From Bin80 sp965220935 (GTDB lineage: Bacteria > Bacteroidota > Rhodothermia > Rhodothermales > Bin80): 64,000 nt of DNA. A program made the translations under genes and the position numbers. Location of the stretch: positions 1,984,001-2,048,000 of the forward strand of contig OZ244857.1 of the NCBI GenBank assembly GCA_965220935.1, written 5' to 3'. The notes below the pieces were generated by a model that worked only from the letters and a program-made list of their open reading frames with translations, searched no databases and had not been told where the DNA came from. Shown here in pieces: positions 1 through 8,842 of the stretch (positions are counted from its first letter, which is position 1; each line of letters opens with the position of its first letter).

Positions 1-152
1 TGGACAAGGTGCGCATTGAGATGGCCGAATTACGTGCTGAATTTAAAAGTTCTCAGTTGAGTCTCACTCGTTGGATAATCGGATTAGGTACTTCAATGAT
101 AGGTCTCATAATTGCATTGGGCAGCATCATAATTAGTAATAAATTATTTTGA
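1..152 (+). pseudogene. 3' end of a second copy of the coiled-coil membrane protein gene (partial)
   Basis: The reading frame entering the window encodes the last 49 or so residues of the same protein that is complete at 1064-1513: the segment from DKVRIEMAELRAEF through the C-terminal membrane helix, with stop TGA at 150-152. Whether the upstream part is present cannot be told because it lies outside the window, so this may be a complete paralogue rather than a fragment. Confidence 0.6.
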
Positions 153-594
153 TAATTTGAGAAAAATTATTCTTCCGTAATTCACGCCATCTCCATTATC
201 TCTTGTAGGTCGGTAATTCATTTCATAGAATTTTTATATAGGTTCAGAAATTTCTGGTATACCCTATGATTAATTAATTCCATTGATGTAGAGTTTTGGG
301 GCCAAATCAAACTTAAAACATGTTCAAATAATAAGTAATCATCTGAAATCTGTTATCTTTACAGTGATTTCGGAATGAAATTATTTGTACATGTCTCAAC
401 ATTCTGCTTTCCTCTCAAACCTTAGATCGCGTAACTGGCCATCTGAGTTAAGCTCTGCGACCATCCAATCAGGTGAGCTGTTTTTTGGTCAGGGATCTCT
501 TGCACTTGAGGTCATGGTTGGGAACTCAATATATCAACCAGTAATGTGGGGATTAGACATTTATGGAAAGACAGCCAAACCAAGCACGGATGCC
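1..594. repeat. Long direct repeat, copy 1 (truncated by window edge)
   Basis: Bases 1-594 recur at 1362-1955 with an offset of 1361 and only about three substitutions that I can find (near 196, 271 and 421 of this copy). The copy begins inside the end of a coiled-coil protein gene and runs through its stop codon and about 440 bases downstream. It may extend further left outside the window. The near identity indicates a recent duplication or ongoing gene conversion. After base 594 the two copies diverge abruptly. Confidence 0.95.
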
Positions 595-1063
595 ATTAAT
601 TTCCCATAATTTGAGTATAGCCTTGCATTCGGAATATTTTATTATAGTCTCTGGTAAATGATAATCTCTTATACATCATGGTTTTCAGTCAATATGATAC
701 ACCCTTTGATACGTTAATCAACACAGTATACCTTATGGTGAAGGTAATATTTCGTTGCGCTGTTTGCCACCTTTTATGAACACATACCATAACAGAGAGA
801 ATGAATTCTACCCTTGGCGGATTTTGATCTATTCATAAAAATTTGAAATATAGATCAAGTCCCTGAAAAAGATGAATTAGGTCACTATTCACTATGTTTC
901 TCACAATTGTTGGTATCACTACTGTCTCTTTCTTAGAAAATTTGTGTCTGAAAGTCTCCTGAATATTTAAGATTCGGAACAGAATTTTGAGAATGCCGTT
1001 ATATTGACTATATTACCCAGTGAACCTCATTCTCTTGTAAAAAAAAACATTCAACCTTATATC
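153..1063. other. Intergenic region with repeated flank and no confident gene
   Basis: Bases 153-594 belong to the direct repeat. A 74-codon frame (385-609) starts MYMSQHSAFLSN and is duplicated at 1746-1961 with a different last residue; the repeat boundary falls inside its final codons, so its C-terminus is set by chance. I see no known domain and no good ribosome-binding site. From 595 to 1063 the sequence is AT-rich and I recognise nothing in it except that it must hold the promoter of the following gene. Confidence 0.5.
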
Positions 1064-1513
1064 ATGGCCAACACAGTTAAAATTGCCCGTAAACTTAATT
1101 CCGCAGGAGTTCAGTGGGACGAGGCACAGACACATGCAGAAGTCATTACTGATGCTGTGGACGATGCTCTTGGAGAAGTTGCAACCAAGGATTTTGTTGA
1201 CAATCGTCTCGCTCAACAGGACGCAAAAATGGAAAATCACCTCGCTCAACAAGACGCAAAAATGGAAAAGCGCCTCGCTCAACAAGACGCAAAAATGGAT
1301 TCAATCTATTATAAACTGGATTCAAAAATGGATAAGGGATTTGCCCAACAGGATTCAAAAATGGACAAGGTGCGCATTGAGATGGCCGAATTACGTGCTG
1401 AATTTAAAAGTTCTCAGTTGAGTCTCACTCGTTGGATAATCGGATTAGGTACTTCAATGATAGGTCTCATAATTGCATTGGGCAGCATCATAATTAGTAA
1501 TAAATTATTTTGA
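1064..1513 (+). CDS. Small hendecad coiled-coil protein with C-terminal membrane anchor
   Basis: This 149-residue protein has an N-terminal segment of about 45 residues (MANTVKIARKLNSAGV...), a central coiled coil made of five 11-residue repeats with the core LAQQDAKM or LDSKMDK, and one C-terminal membrane helix (TRWIIGLGTSMIGLIIALG). The layout resembles the DUF1640 / CCDC90-like coiled-coil family known from bacteria and mitochondria, where the helix anchors a long trimeric stalk; that assignment is by resemblance only. I chose ATG at 1064 over the upstream TTG at 1004 because the N-terminus then matches the usual start of such proteins. Its 3' end lies in the 594-bp repeat. It has no functional link to the methyltransferase locus that follows except proximity. 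Confidence 0.7.
   Translation: MANTVKIARKLNSAGVQWDEAQTHAEVITDAVDDALGEVATKDFVDNRLAQQDAKMENHLAQQDAKMEKRLAQQDAKMDSIYYKLDSKMDKGFAQQDSKMDKVRIEMAELRAEFKSSQLSLTRWIIGLGTSMIGLIIALGSIIISNKLF
1205..1369 (+). repeat. Five tandem 33-bp repeats coding for a hendecad coiled coil
   Basis: Units start at 1205, 1238, 1271, 1304 and 1337. The first three are almost identical (R/H-LAQQDAKM-E/D-x); the fourth (IYYKLDSKMDK) and fifth (GFAQQDSKMDK) are diverged. An 11-residue period is the signature of a slightly right-handed coiled coil. Unit number is likely to vary between strains. Confidence 0.9.
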
Positions 1514-1955
1514 TAATTTGAGAAAAATTATTCTTCCGTAATTCACGCCATCTCCACTATCTCTTGTAGGTCGGTAATTCATTTCATAGAATTTTTATAT
1601 AGGTTCAGAAATTTCTGGTATACCCTATGATTAATTAATTCCATTGATGTAAAGTTTTGGGGCCAAATCAAACTTAAAACATGTTCAAATAATAAGTAAT
1701 CATCTGAAATCTGTTATCTTTACAGTGATTTCGGAATGAAATTATTTGTACATGTCTCAACATTCTGCTTTCCTCTCAAATCTTAGATCGCGTAACTGGC
1801 CATCTGAGTTAAGCTCTGCGACCATCCAATCAGGTGAGCTGTTTTTTGGTCAGGGATCTCTTGCACTTGAGGTCATGGTTGGGAACTCAATATATCAACC
1901 AGTAATGTGGGGATTAGACATTTATGGAAAGACAGCCAAACCAAGCACGGATGCC
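1362..1955. repeat. Long direct repeat, copy 2
   Basis: This copy matches 1-594 and ends 81 bases before the start of the methyltransferase gene. The end point is sharp: both copies share the bases up to ...cacggatgcc and then differ. Recombination between the two copies would delete 1361 bp containing the upstream part of the coiled-coil gene. Confidence 0.95.
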
Positions 1956-2035
1956 CACTAATATTGATCATTCTATATGAAAATAAGGCCAGTTTATGCG
2001 GAGCTTCTGGCGAAGACCCTCCCATTCATCACAAT

Positions 2036-4164
2036 ATGAATCAGGACCAAGCTGAGCGGCTTTGCCAAGAACTGCTGAATCAGCCTGACAGACACATTGC
2101 TCTGCGCTTATTCTCTCAAGTATTGCCATCCTTCAATACTAAACTACCTGGGCTCAGAAATGAGGGCCTACTTGCACTACATGAACTTGAGTATGGCGTG
2201 CCCCAACGCCCTGATCTGCAACATGCAAGAACAAATGTCCAATCTTCACTCAATCAGCACGGGTATGAATTGCTCAAGTCTCTTGGATTTTCTGTTGAGC
2301 CTCTTGACAATTTGACCAGTGTCCTCAGAAGTAATGACCGCAAAACAGCTCTGGCCGTTATGCTACATGAGAGAGAAACAGTTGAACATGAATAACAACG
2401 TTTAATCAGCTTTCTCCTGTAAACTATGCCTTCAGAAATGCAGATAAAGAAGATCTTAAATGGATCATCTTCATTCAGAAAAACCTTATTCGCCTTTATT
2501 CAACGGATATTAATGTGCGAGTAGGTCGCCGAGGCCGAACGGAAACTTATATTGAGTGCCAACCGTGGTTGCTTTCTGATGAGCAACTCCATTATCTCTG
2601 GCACATTTTCTCTGCCGAGGCACTTACCCCTAATGGGAGTCTTTATCAACTATTAGAAGGATCCTCTCGCTTCGCTGGAGATCTCGCCAAACAACTCCAA
2701 GAGCGCATCTATGACCGTGTTGTTCAGACTCTTGCTCAGGGAATCAGTCAAGCCCGAGGCATTGAAAAACCCGATAGTGAGGACATTAGTCTAACTTATG
2801 AAATGGCCTTAATTGTACTGTTTAGACTACTCTTTATCGCTTACGCTGAGGATAGAGATTTACTCCCATATGGACATAATGATGCTTACAAGAGAAGATC
2901 ATTGAAAGTAAAGGCTCAGGAACTAGCCGATGCCGTCATCAAGAACAAACATATCGCTGGTGGGTCCACCACTGGCGGGAAACGGTTCATCTCTTTGAAG
3001 AGGTTGCACGAGGAAATTCTGAATGGGGTGTCCCTGCATATGGAGGAGATTTATTTCTGGATGAGGAAGAGGTTTCAAAGGCAGGTGCTGTCCTTTCAAA
3101 GATCTCACTCCCCAATGAATGCTTTGAAACAGCTTTACGCGATCTATTAGTCTCACAAACCCCCGAAGAGCCCGGCCCTGTAGATTTTCGCTCTCTCGGG
3201 GTGCGTGAGTTTGGCACATCTACGAAGGACTCTTAGAGTCTGGCCTATCCATTGCTGAGATGGATCTTGTACTGAAAAAACAAAAAAACGCCGAAGTCTA
3301 TGTTCCAGCCAAGGAGTGTGAGACACCCATAGTTGCACAAGGAGAAGTTTACCAGCATAGTCAATCAGGAGCACGTAAATCATCAGGAAGCTATTATACT
3401 AAATCTTTTGTAGTAGATCACCTGCTAGATGGGGCATTAAAGCCCGCACTTGACGATCACTTTAATCGCTTAGATCAGTTAGGCGATACCGATGCCAGCG
3501 ATGCATTTTTTGATTTTCGTGTTGCTGATATTGCGATGGGATCTGGTCATTTTCTGATCAGTGCGATTGATATGATGGAACAGCGGATGGCTGATTACCT
3601 CGCAGTGCGCCATCTCGCTGGCGTTAAGAATGAATTAGCCGAGCTCCGATCAATTTCCGTGGCAACTCTGAGAGAAACTGGTCATGATGTCCCCGCCGAA
3701 GATAGTCAGCTTCTTCGGCGCCTCATCGCGCGACGATGCATATATGGTGTGGATATCAATCCACTTGCCGTCCAGCTTGCGCGACTTGCTGTTTGGATTC
3801 ACACGTTTGTATCTGGATTACCCCTATCCTTTCTTGATCGCACACTGATTCGTGGTAACTCGCTGGTGGGTATGGGGACAATCAATGAGTTGAGTGAAAC
3901 GCTTACAAAATTTTCGTCACCACTATTCAATCTTGATCCTCAGAGCTTGCTCGGCAAGGCTGAAAAGCCACTCCGCCGATTAGCTAACAGCGATGACTCT
4001 TCACTGGCAGACATAGAGACATCACGAACTGCACAGGAGATGTGCGTGTTGCACTTTATCACACAAACGTTCTTTGCGATCTCCTTACAGCTGCACCAAT
4101 TGCTGATGATCCTGTCATAAAGGAAGTCCTTGGCGAGTGGGAAGAACTTTCAGATATACTGGTG
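2036..4164 (+). pseudogene. Eco57I-like DNA adenine methyltransferase, 5' part (frameshifted)
   Basis: Taken with 5584-7232 this is one gene for a protein of about 1,250 residues of the Eco57I / type IIG-like methyltransferase class found in restriction and DISARM-like loci. Four frame changes split this half: near 2391, at about 2937-2955, at 3216-3217 (GTIYEGLLESGLSIAEMDL resumes in the new frame) and near 4035. All are net -1. Frames read in order give MNQDQAERLC..., VGRRGRTETYIECQ, LTYEMALIVLFRLLFIAYAEDRD, NSEWGVPAYGGDLF, then the SAM-binding region VADIAMGSGHFLISAID and RCIYGVDINPLAVQLARLAVW. The reading frame ends exactly at the left end of an IS110-family element. The ATG at 2036 is the only start that keeps the N-terminal homology. 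Confidence 0.85.
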
Positions 4165-5583
4165 TAGAAAGGAAGGTTCCCTTTCGGGGGTTGGTATGTA
4201 TTAGTTTCTGGTTACATTTTGTTATAAATTTAGACCAATCGTCATGGAGAAAGAGTCTTTTAGCAATGGCGACGGTATATCAATCTGGTGTCCGCATGCT
4301 AGGCAAAAGCCGTAATGCTCAATATTTGAATACGTCGGAGCTGCCAGGATCTTGAAACTCGGGCTCGCGATAATCGCTACCGAAAAGTATAGACTTGGGC
4401 TCTCCATCGTTGCTTTGGACTCTTTCTCCATGACGAGTTGTCGAATCGGTTGTTTAGGCTGTTTCAACAGGAAGTTGCAACGCCTCCCCAGAGAAAGCCA
4501 ACCAGTTCACGCGCGATTGCAACCACCGCGACTTTCGGAGGTTTGCGTTTGCTCAGTGCGTTGTAACGTTTGTATAAGCGTGTTTGTGCTTTCTGGGTAA
4601 TGGCGATGACTTTAGCACTGCAGTGTTTTTGCCGCTCTTGAAGTGCAACACTGATCGCGTAGATGTATTTCCATGCTGCGCTCACCAAGACCTTTCGTGC
4701 GTGTGTGTTTCCAGTTTTGGTGATTGAACCAGTGCGGATGGTGTTTCCTGAGGAGTGCTGGGATGGAACTAATCCAAGATACGCCATCAGTGCCGTCCAA
4801 ACCGCCGAAAGTCTCCAATCTCACAAACCAACTGCATGGCCGAGATCAGTCCAATGCCTCGAAAGCCTTGCAGAATCTGAACTGCTTGCTGAAACTTCTC
4901 GGACTTTGATGCTGTTTTGACTTGCTGTTCTTAGATGCGTCCCTGATGATAATCAATATCGTTCAGGTATCCGCGTAGTACAAACTCGACGCTCTAACTC
5001 AATTTGATTGATCCAAGTCTTAAACTTTTTTGTCCAGTAGCTTCCAGTTGTATAACAATGCCCGTGTGCATGCAAAAAATGAATCACGCGCATTTTAGAT
5101 TGGTGAAGACTTTTTATCAGTGCCTCACGACTGCGTAAAAGTCCTCGCACGGCTCGGATCTGGACGAAACATTCAGTCAAAAGCCCAGATCCAAAATACT
5201 TGGACAAATTTCTGGCATCGCGCTGATCGGTTTTGATTCGATCGCCTGAGCGCTTGGGAATCGAGCAATAATGGCGCAATCCACGCCGTGTTCGGTCAAT
5301 GTGTCATAGAGCACAGTACCCGAAAAGGATGCCTCATAACAACAGCGAAAATGCCCATACTTTGAACGCGTAGATTCCACAAACCGAGCGAGACTCTTCG
5401 GCTTGTGTGCATTTGCTCATCACAGTAACGCTTCTCAGTCGCATCGTAAACACACGCCGAGATTGTGTCACGATGAACGTCTAATCCAACGTAATAGCGA
5501 ACAGGTACAGATGTAGATGACATAATAAATTGAAAGTTTGGTTATCTCAAAAAATAACACTTCTGAGAGAACCTTCCTTTCTA
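4165..5583 (-). mobile_element. IS110-family (IS1111-like) insertion sequence, inactive
   Basis: This 1,419-bp element interrupts the methyltransferase gene. Its ends carry a 15-bp inverted repeat: tagaaaggaaggttc on the left and its complement at 5569-5583. The interrupted gene is in the same frame on both sides, and a transposase of the IS110 type lies inside on the minus strand. Inverted repeats near the ends are a trait of the IS1111 subgroup; most IS110 elements lack them. I see no target-site duplication, as expected for the family. The exact ends could be a few bases outside the inverted repeats. Confidence 0.8.
4464..5523 (-). pseudogene. IS110-family transposase, broken
   Basis: The minus strand reads YYVGLDVHRDTISACVYD (N-terminal RuvC-like DEDD domain), then RSGDRIKTDQRDARNLSKYF, and near the end the transposase-20 domain ILQGFRGIGLISAMQLVCEIGDF and MAYLGLVPSQHSSG...GSITKTGN. 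These pieces fall in different frames, with changes near 5395 and 5290 and another near 4800, plus an in-frame stop near 4933. A full-length enzyme of this family is about 340-400 residues, which is what the pieces add up to. The element therefore cannot move by itself. Confidence 0.85.
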
Positions 5584-7232
5584 TTATATCTTGAATCTGA
5601 GGAGAATCCAAAGATTCGGGAGGCCGTTAATGCATCGCAGAAAGCCCTTGATTCCCTTTCAGTGATTCATTTCCCGATCGCATTCCCAGAGGTTTTCCTC
5701 CGAGGCAGGCCTGGGTTTGATGTGATTCTTGGGAACCCTCCATGGGAAAAAGTTAAAGTTGAAGAACATGCTTTCTGGGCAAGGCATTTTCCTGGATTAC
5801 GAGGTAGATCTGAACGTGAGCAAGAATCTGAAAGACTTGCCCTAAATACCGCACGCCCTAATCTTGTTATTCTTTATGAGGGAGAAATAAAAGAAAAAAC
5901 GCATCTCCGTCAAGCCATTGTGAGTGGAGATTACCCAGGGATAGGTTCTGGAGATCCAGATCTCTACAAGGCATTTTGCTGGCGATTCTGGAGGTTATCA
6001 AGTAAAGATGGGGGTTATTTGGGGGTCGTGTTGCCGCGCAATGCGGCCTCTGGAAAGGGATCATCTGATTTTCGACAAATCTTGTTTAACGAATCTGAGC
6101 GCGTTGACTTGACTACGCTGACCAATCGTGCGGGTTGGATCTTTGAAAACATTCATCAGCAATATAATATTATTCTCTTGTGTGCAAAACATGGTCAATC
6201 CAAGGCTAACTCAATCACATTAAGGGGCCCATTTACGTCACTATCAAGCCTGAATGATGCTCTCTCAAAAACAGACCCTTCAACCTTTTCTTATCAAGAA
6301 ATAAGCCGCTGGAATGACACCTTAACAATTCCTTTGTTACCAAACTCTGATTCCGTTGAAGTCTTTGCCCAGCTCCGTAAATCGCCTCGGTTGGACTTAA
6401 AACTAGACGGGCAGTGGCGAGCTGGCCCAGATACGAAACTTCATGCCACCAATCAAAAACCATTGATGGATTTGGAGAGTCTAGAATGTCCAGAGGGCTA
6501 CTGGCCAGTATACAAGGGAGAATCCTTTGATTTATGGAATCCCGACACTGGAATCTATTATGCATGGGCCAACCCAGAGCCTGTCTTAGACTACCTTCAT
6601 CAAAAACGCTGGCGATCTGGAAACAATCATAGAAGCGTACACTCGGAATTCTCCCAAGAATATCGTTCAAAACAATTGACTCTACCAAGTTATCGTGCCC
6701 GCATGGCGTTTCGTGACGTATCAAACTCAATAGATCGGAGAACCGTTATTACTTGCCTAATCCCGCCCAAAGTATTCATTGCTCATATGGCACCGTATTT
6801 TCTCTGGCCGAGTGGGGATGAGAAAGATCATGCCTATTTGCTTGGCGTTCTTTCATCAATACCTCTTGACTGGTATGCGCGAAGATTTGTAGTACTCCAC
6901 CTAACTTATTTCATAATCAACCCGTTTCCTATCCCCCGTCCAAGCCGTAATAATCCCCTTTGGAAACGCTTCGTTATTCTTTCTGGAAGGCTTGCATGCC
7001 CCGATCAACGCTTTGCTAAATGGGCAGGCAAGGTTGGCGTTGACTTTGGCCCCTTAGAGGAAAACCAAAAGGAAAATATGATTCATGAGTTGGACGCTTT
7101 GGTCGCTCACCTGTATGGACTAGTGAATCTCAACTCATTCACATCTTTAAAACATTTAGGAGAAACTGGGATTATGAAACCCGGCTTCGCGGTGTACTTC
7201 GTCATTTCAACAGATGGAGGGCAAAATTATGA
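5584..7232 (+). pseudogene. Eco57I-like DNA methyltransferase, 3' part
   Basis: The frame resumes right after the IS110 element as LYLESEENPKIREAVNAS and contains the amino-methyltransferase catalytic motif NPPW in FDVILGNPPWEKVK, followed by the specificity/TaqI-like region. Near 7130 one more -1 change moves the true C-terminus (TFRRNWDYETRLRGVLRHF) out of frame; read in the uncorrected frame, translation would run on to 7347. The correct stop TGA (7230-7232) overlaps the ATG of the next gene by four bases, the usual sign of translational coupling, which supports the corrected reading. With both the IS and five shifts the enzyme cannot be made whole. Confidence 0.85.
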
Positions 7233-8233
7233 TTACACGCGTAAGCGTAAACCCAGAACCATTGGAGTGGGCATGGCATCGCAGTCAAGTAGATCCAGAA
7301 AAACTGCGCAAACGATTTCCAAAATATACTCAGTGGACGAATGGTGAATTAAAACCAACATATAAACAGTTAAAGGATTTGGCTCGCTATATGCATGTCC
7401 CAATTTGGACCCTCTTTCTCTCAAAGTCTCCACAAGAGGAAATGCCAATTCGCGATTTGCGCACTATGGATGGTCAAGCAATTGAACACACCAGATCTAA
7501 TCTGCTAGACATGATCTACCGGTACATTCATCGTCAATCGTGGTATCATCATTTCCTCTTGAGTGGAGGAGAAGAAACTGTTCTATTTGTTGGAGCTGCT
7601 TCCATTAATGGTGATACCAACACGACTGCGAATCAAATTCGCGATCATTTGGAGTTTAATGAGGAAAAACGAGACACATTAACTACTTGGTCAGATACAT
7701 TGAACTATCTGGTTGATCAATCAGAAAAGATCGGCATTATGGTAATGATAAGTGGTATAGTTGGGAGCAATACAAGACGAAGCCTTGACCCTAATGAGTT
7801 TCAGGACTTTGCGTTATCCGATGAATTTGCCCCTCTAATATTCATCAATGGTGTTGATGCAAAAGCATCCCAAATTTTCACACTTGCGCATGAACTAGCA
7901 CATATCTGGCTGGGAAATTCAAGTATTTCTAATGCACCTCCCAATTTTATGCCCAAGCAAAGAACCGAGCTCTGGTGTAATCAAGTTGCAGCTGAGCGAC
8001 TAGTTCCCAAAGACTCCTTGCGAGATACATCAAAAAAATATTCCCCTATTGATGAGAATATTCCAAATCTAGCTCGCCACTATAAAGTCAGCACACTCGT
8101 CATCGTTCGGCGCCTTTTAGATATTGGATTAATAGAATCCTCTGAATTTTTTGAGTACTACAATACTGAGATTAGATGTGAAATAAAAACCAGTCAAAGT
8201 GGTAGGAGTGGGAGTAATTTCCATGCAACTTAA
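7229..8233 (+). CDS. XRE-type ImmA/IrrE family metallopeptidase, C-terminus frameshifted
   Basis: The 334-residue product has an N-terminal helix-turn-helix-like region (PEPLEWAWHRSQVDPEKL...) and a zinc peptidase domain with HELAH at residues 221-225 and the downstream WCNQVAAERLVP helix typical of the family. Such proteins cleave or sense repressors, and those with this N-terminus commonly pair with DUF4411 genes, as here. The frame ends at 8233, but a -1 change at about 8229 and another near 8336 reveal the lost tail (KRLGSAISAH...GDTPFTEAFHYLGI...IEAFAKKFRIER) with the original stop at 8379-8381. The catalytic domain is complete, so a truncated enzyme may still be made. I use ATG 7229, which overlaps the methyltransferase stop. 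Confidence 0.8.
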   Translation: MITRVSVNPEPLEWAWHRSQVDPEKLRKRFPKYTQWTNGELKPTYKQLKDLARYMHVPIWTLFLSKSPQEEMPIRDLRTMDGQAIEHTRSNLLDMIYRYIHRQSWYHHFLLSGGEETVLFVGAASINGDTNTTANQIRDHLEFNEEKRDTLTTWSDTLNYLVDQSEKIGIMVMISGIVGSNTRRSLDPNEFQDFALSDEFAPLIFINGVDAKASQIFTLAHELAHIWLGNSSISNAPPNFMPKQRTELWCNQVAAERLVPKDSLRDTSKKYSPIDENIPNLARHYKVSTLVIVRRLLDIGLIESSEFFEYYNTEIRCEIKTSQSGRSGSNFHAT

Positions 8234-8384
8234 GAACTAAGGTTGGCAAAAGACTTGGCTCAGCGATTTCTGCACATACCATTTCAGGTGATACTCCCTT
8301 CACCGAGGCATTTCATTATCTCGGCATTATAAAATATCTACTATAGAGGCTTTTGCAAAAAAATTTAGGATTGAGCGTTGAATA

Positions 8385-8842
8385 ATGCATTTATTGGATA
8401 CAACTATCTTGATCAATGCCAAAAAGTATTATTATCAATTTGATTTTTATCCTGGATTCTGGGAGGGTTGATACTCAGTATTCAAGAGGTGTATGCCGAA
8501 ATCTGCGTAGGAGATGACGACCTTAAGAATGGTCTCATAACAATAGGGCCAACTTTTTTCTTGAAAATCCACCCAATCTGGAACATCATCTAAATCGCAT
8601 CTCCGACTATATTCTGATTCAAGAATACAATGAATTTGAAATTCATAACCTGTCCAGATTATTACTTGATTCAGCACGCTATGGAAAGAAATTTTATCGT
8701 GGTAACCCTTGAGACTCTCCGTCCAAAGGGCGCTAAAATCAAAATCCCACAAATTTGCAAAGAATTTAACGTTGAGTGCATTACACCATATAAAATGTTA
8801 CGCCAAGAGAACGCACGATTTACACTGGATCCTGAAACATGA
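8385..8842 (+). pseudogene. DUF4411 PIN-like protein, broken
   Basis: ATG 8385, three bases after the original protease stop, starts MHLLDTTILINAKKYYY-QFDFYPGFW, the conserved N-terminus of DUF4411. The rest lies in other frames: SIQEVYAEICVGDDDLK (8474 on), WSHNNRANFFLENPP (8530 on), then PDYYLIQHAMERNFIVVTLE and KIKIPQICKEFNVEC (8650 on). I count at least four net -1 shifts within 460 bases. DUF4411 proteins are PIN-like predicted nucleases usually encoded directly after an XRE-ImmA/IrrE gene, forming a toxin-antitoxin-like pair. The stop TGA at 8840-8842 overlaps the helicase ATG. Confidence 0.85.

Noticed and set aside
385..609. Small gene MYMSQHSAF... duplicated at 1746-1961
   Set aside because: Its ending differs only because the repeat boundary cuts it, there is no ribosome-binding site or domain, and conservation is explained by the DNA duplication. 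It is kept only as a remark.
4137..4920. Plus-strand open frames across the IS110 element
   Set aside because: They run opposite to the recognisable transposase and have no known features.
7214..7347. Methyltransferase frame continuing to 7347
   Set aside because: The residues after about 7130 do not fit the family, while the other frame gives the expected C-terminus and a four-base overlap with the next gene.
2036..8842. Sequencing error as the cause of all frameshifts
   Set aside because: Shifts cluster in accessory genes; long genes next to them (helicase, secA, feoB, the 10.8-kb fibronectin frame) are open, and one lesion is a nonsense codon and another an IS. Read data would still be needed to settle it.
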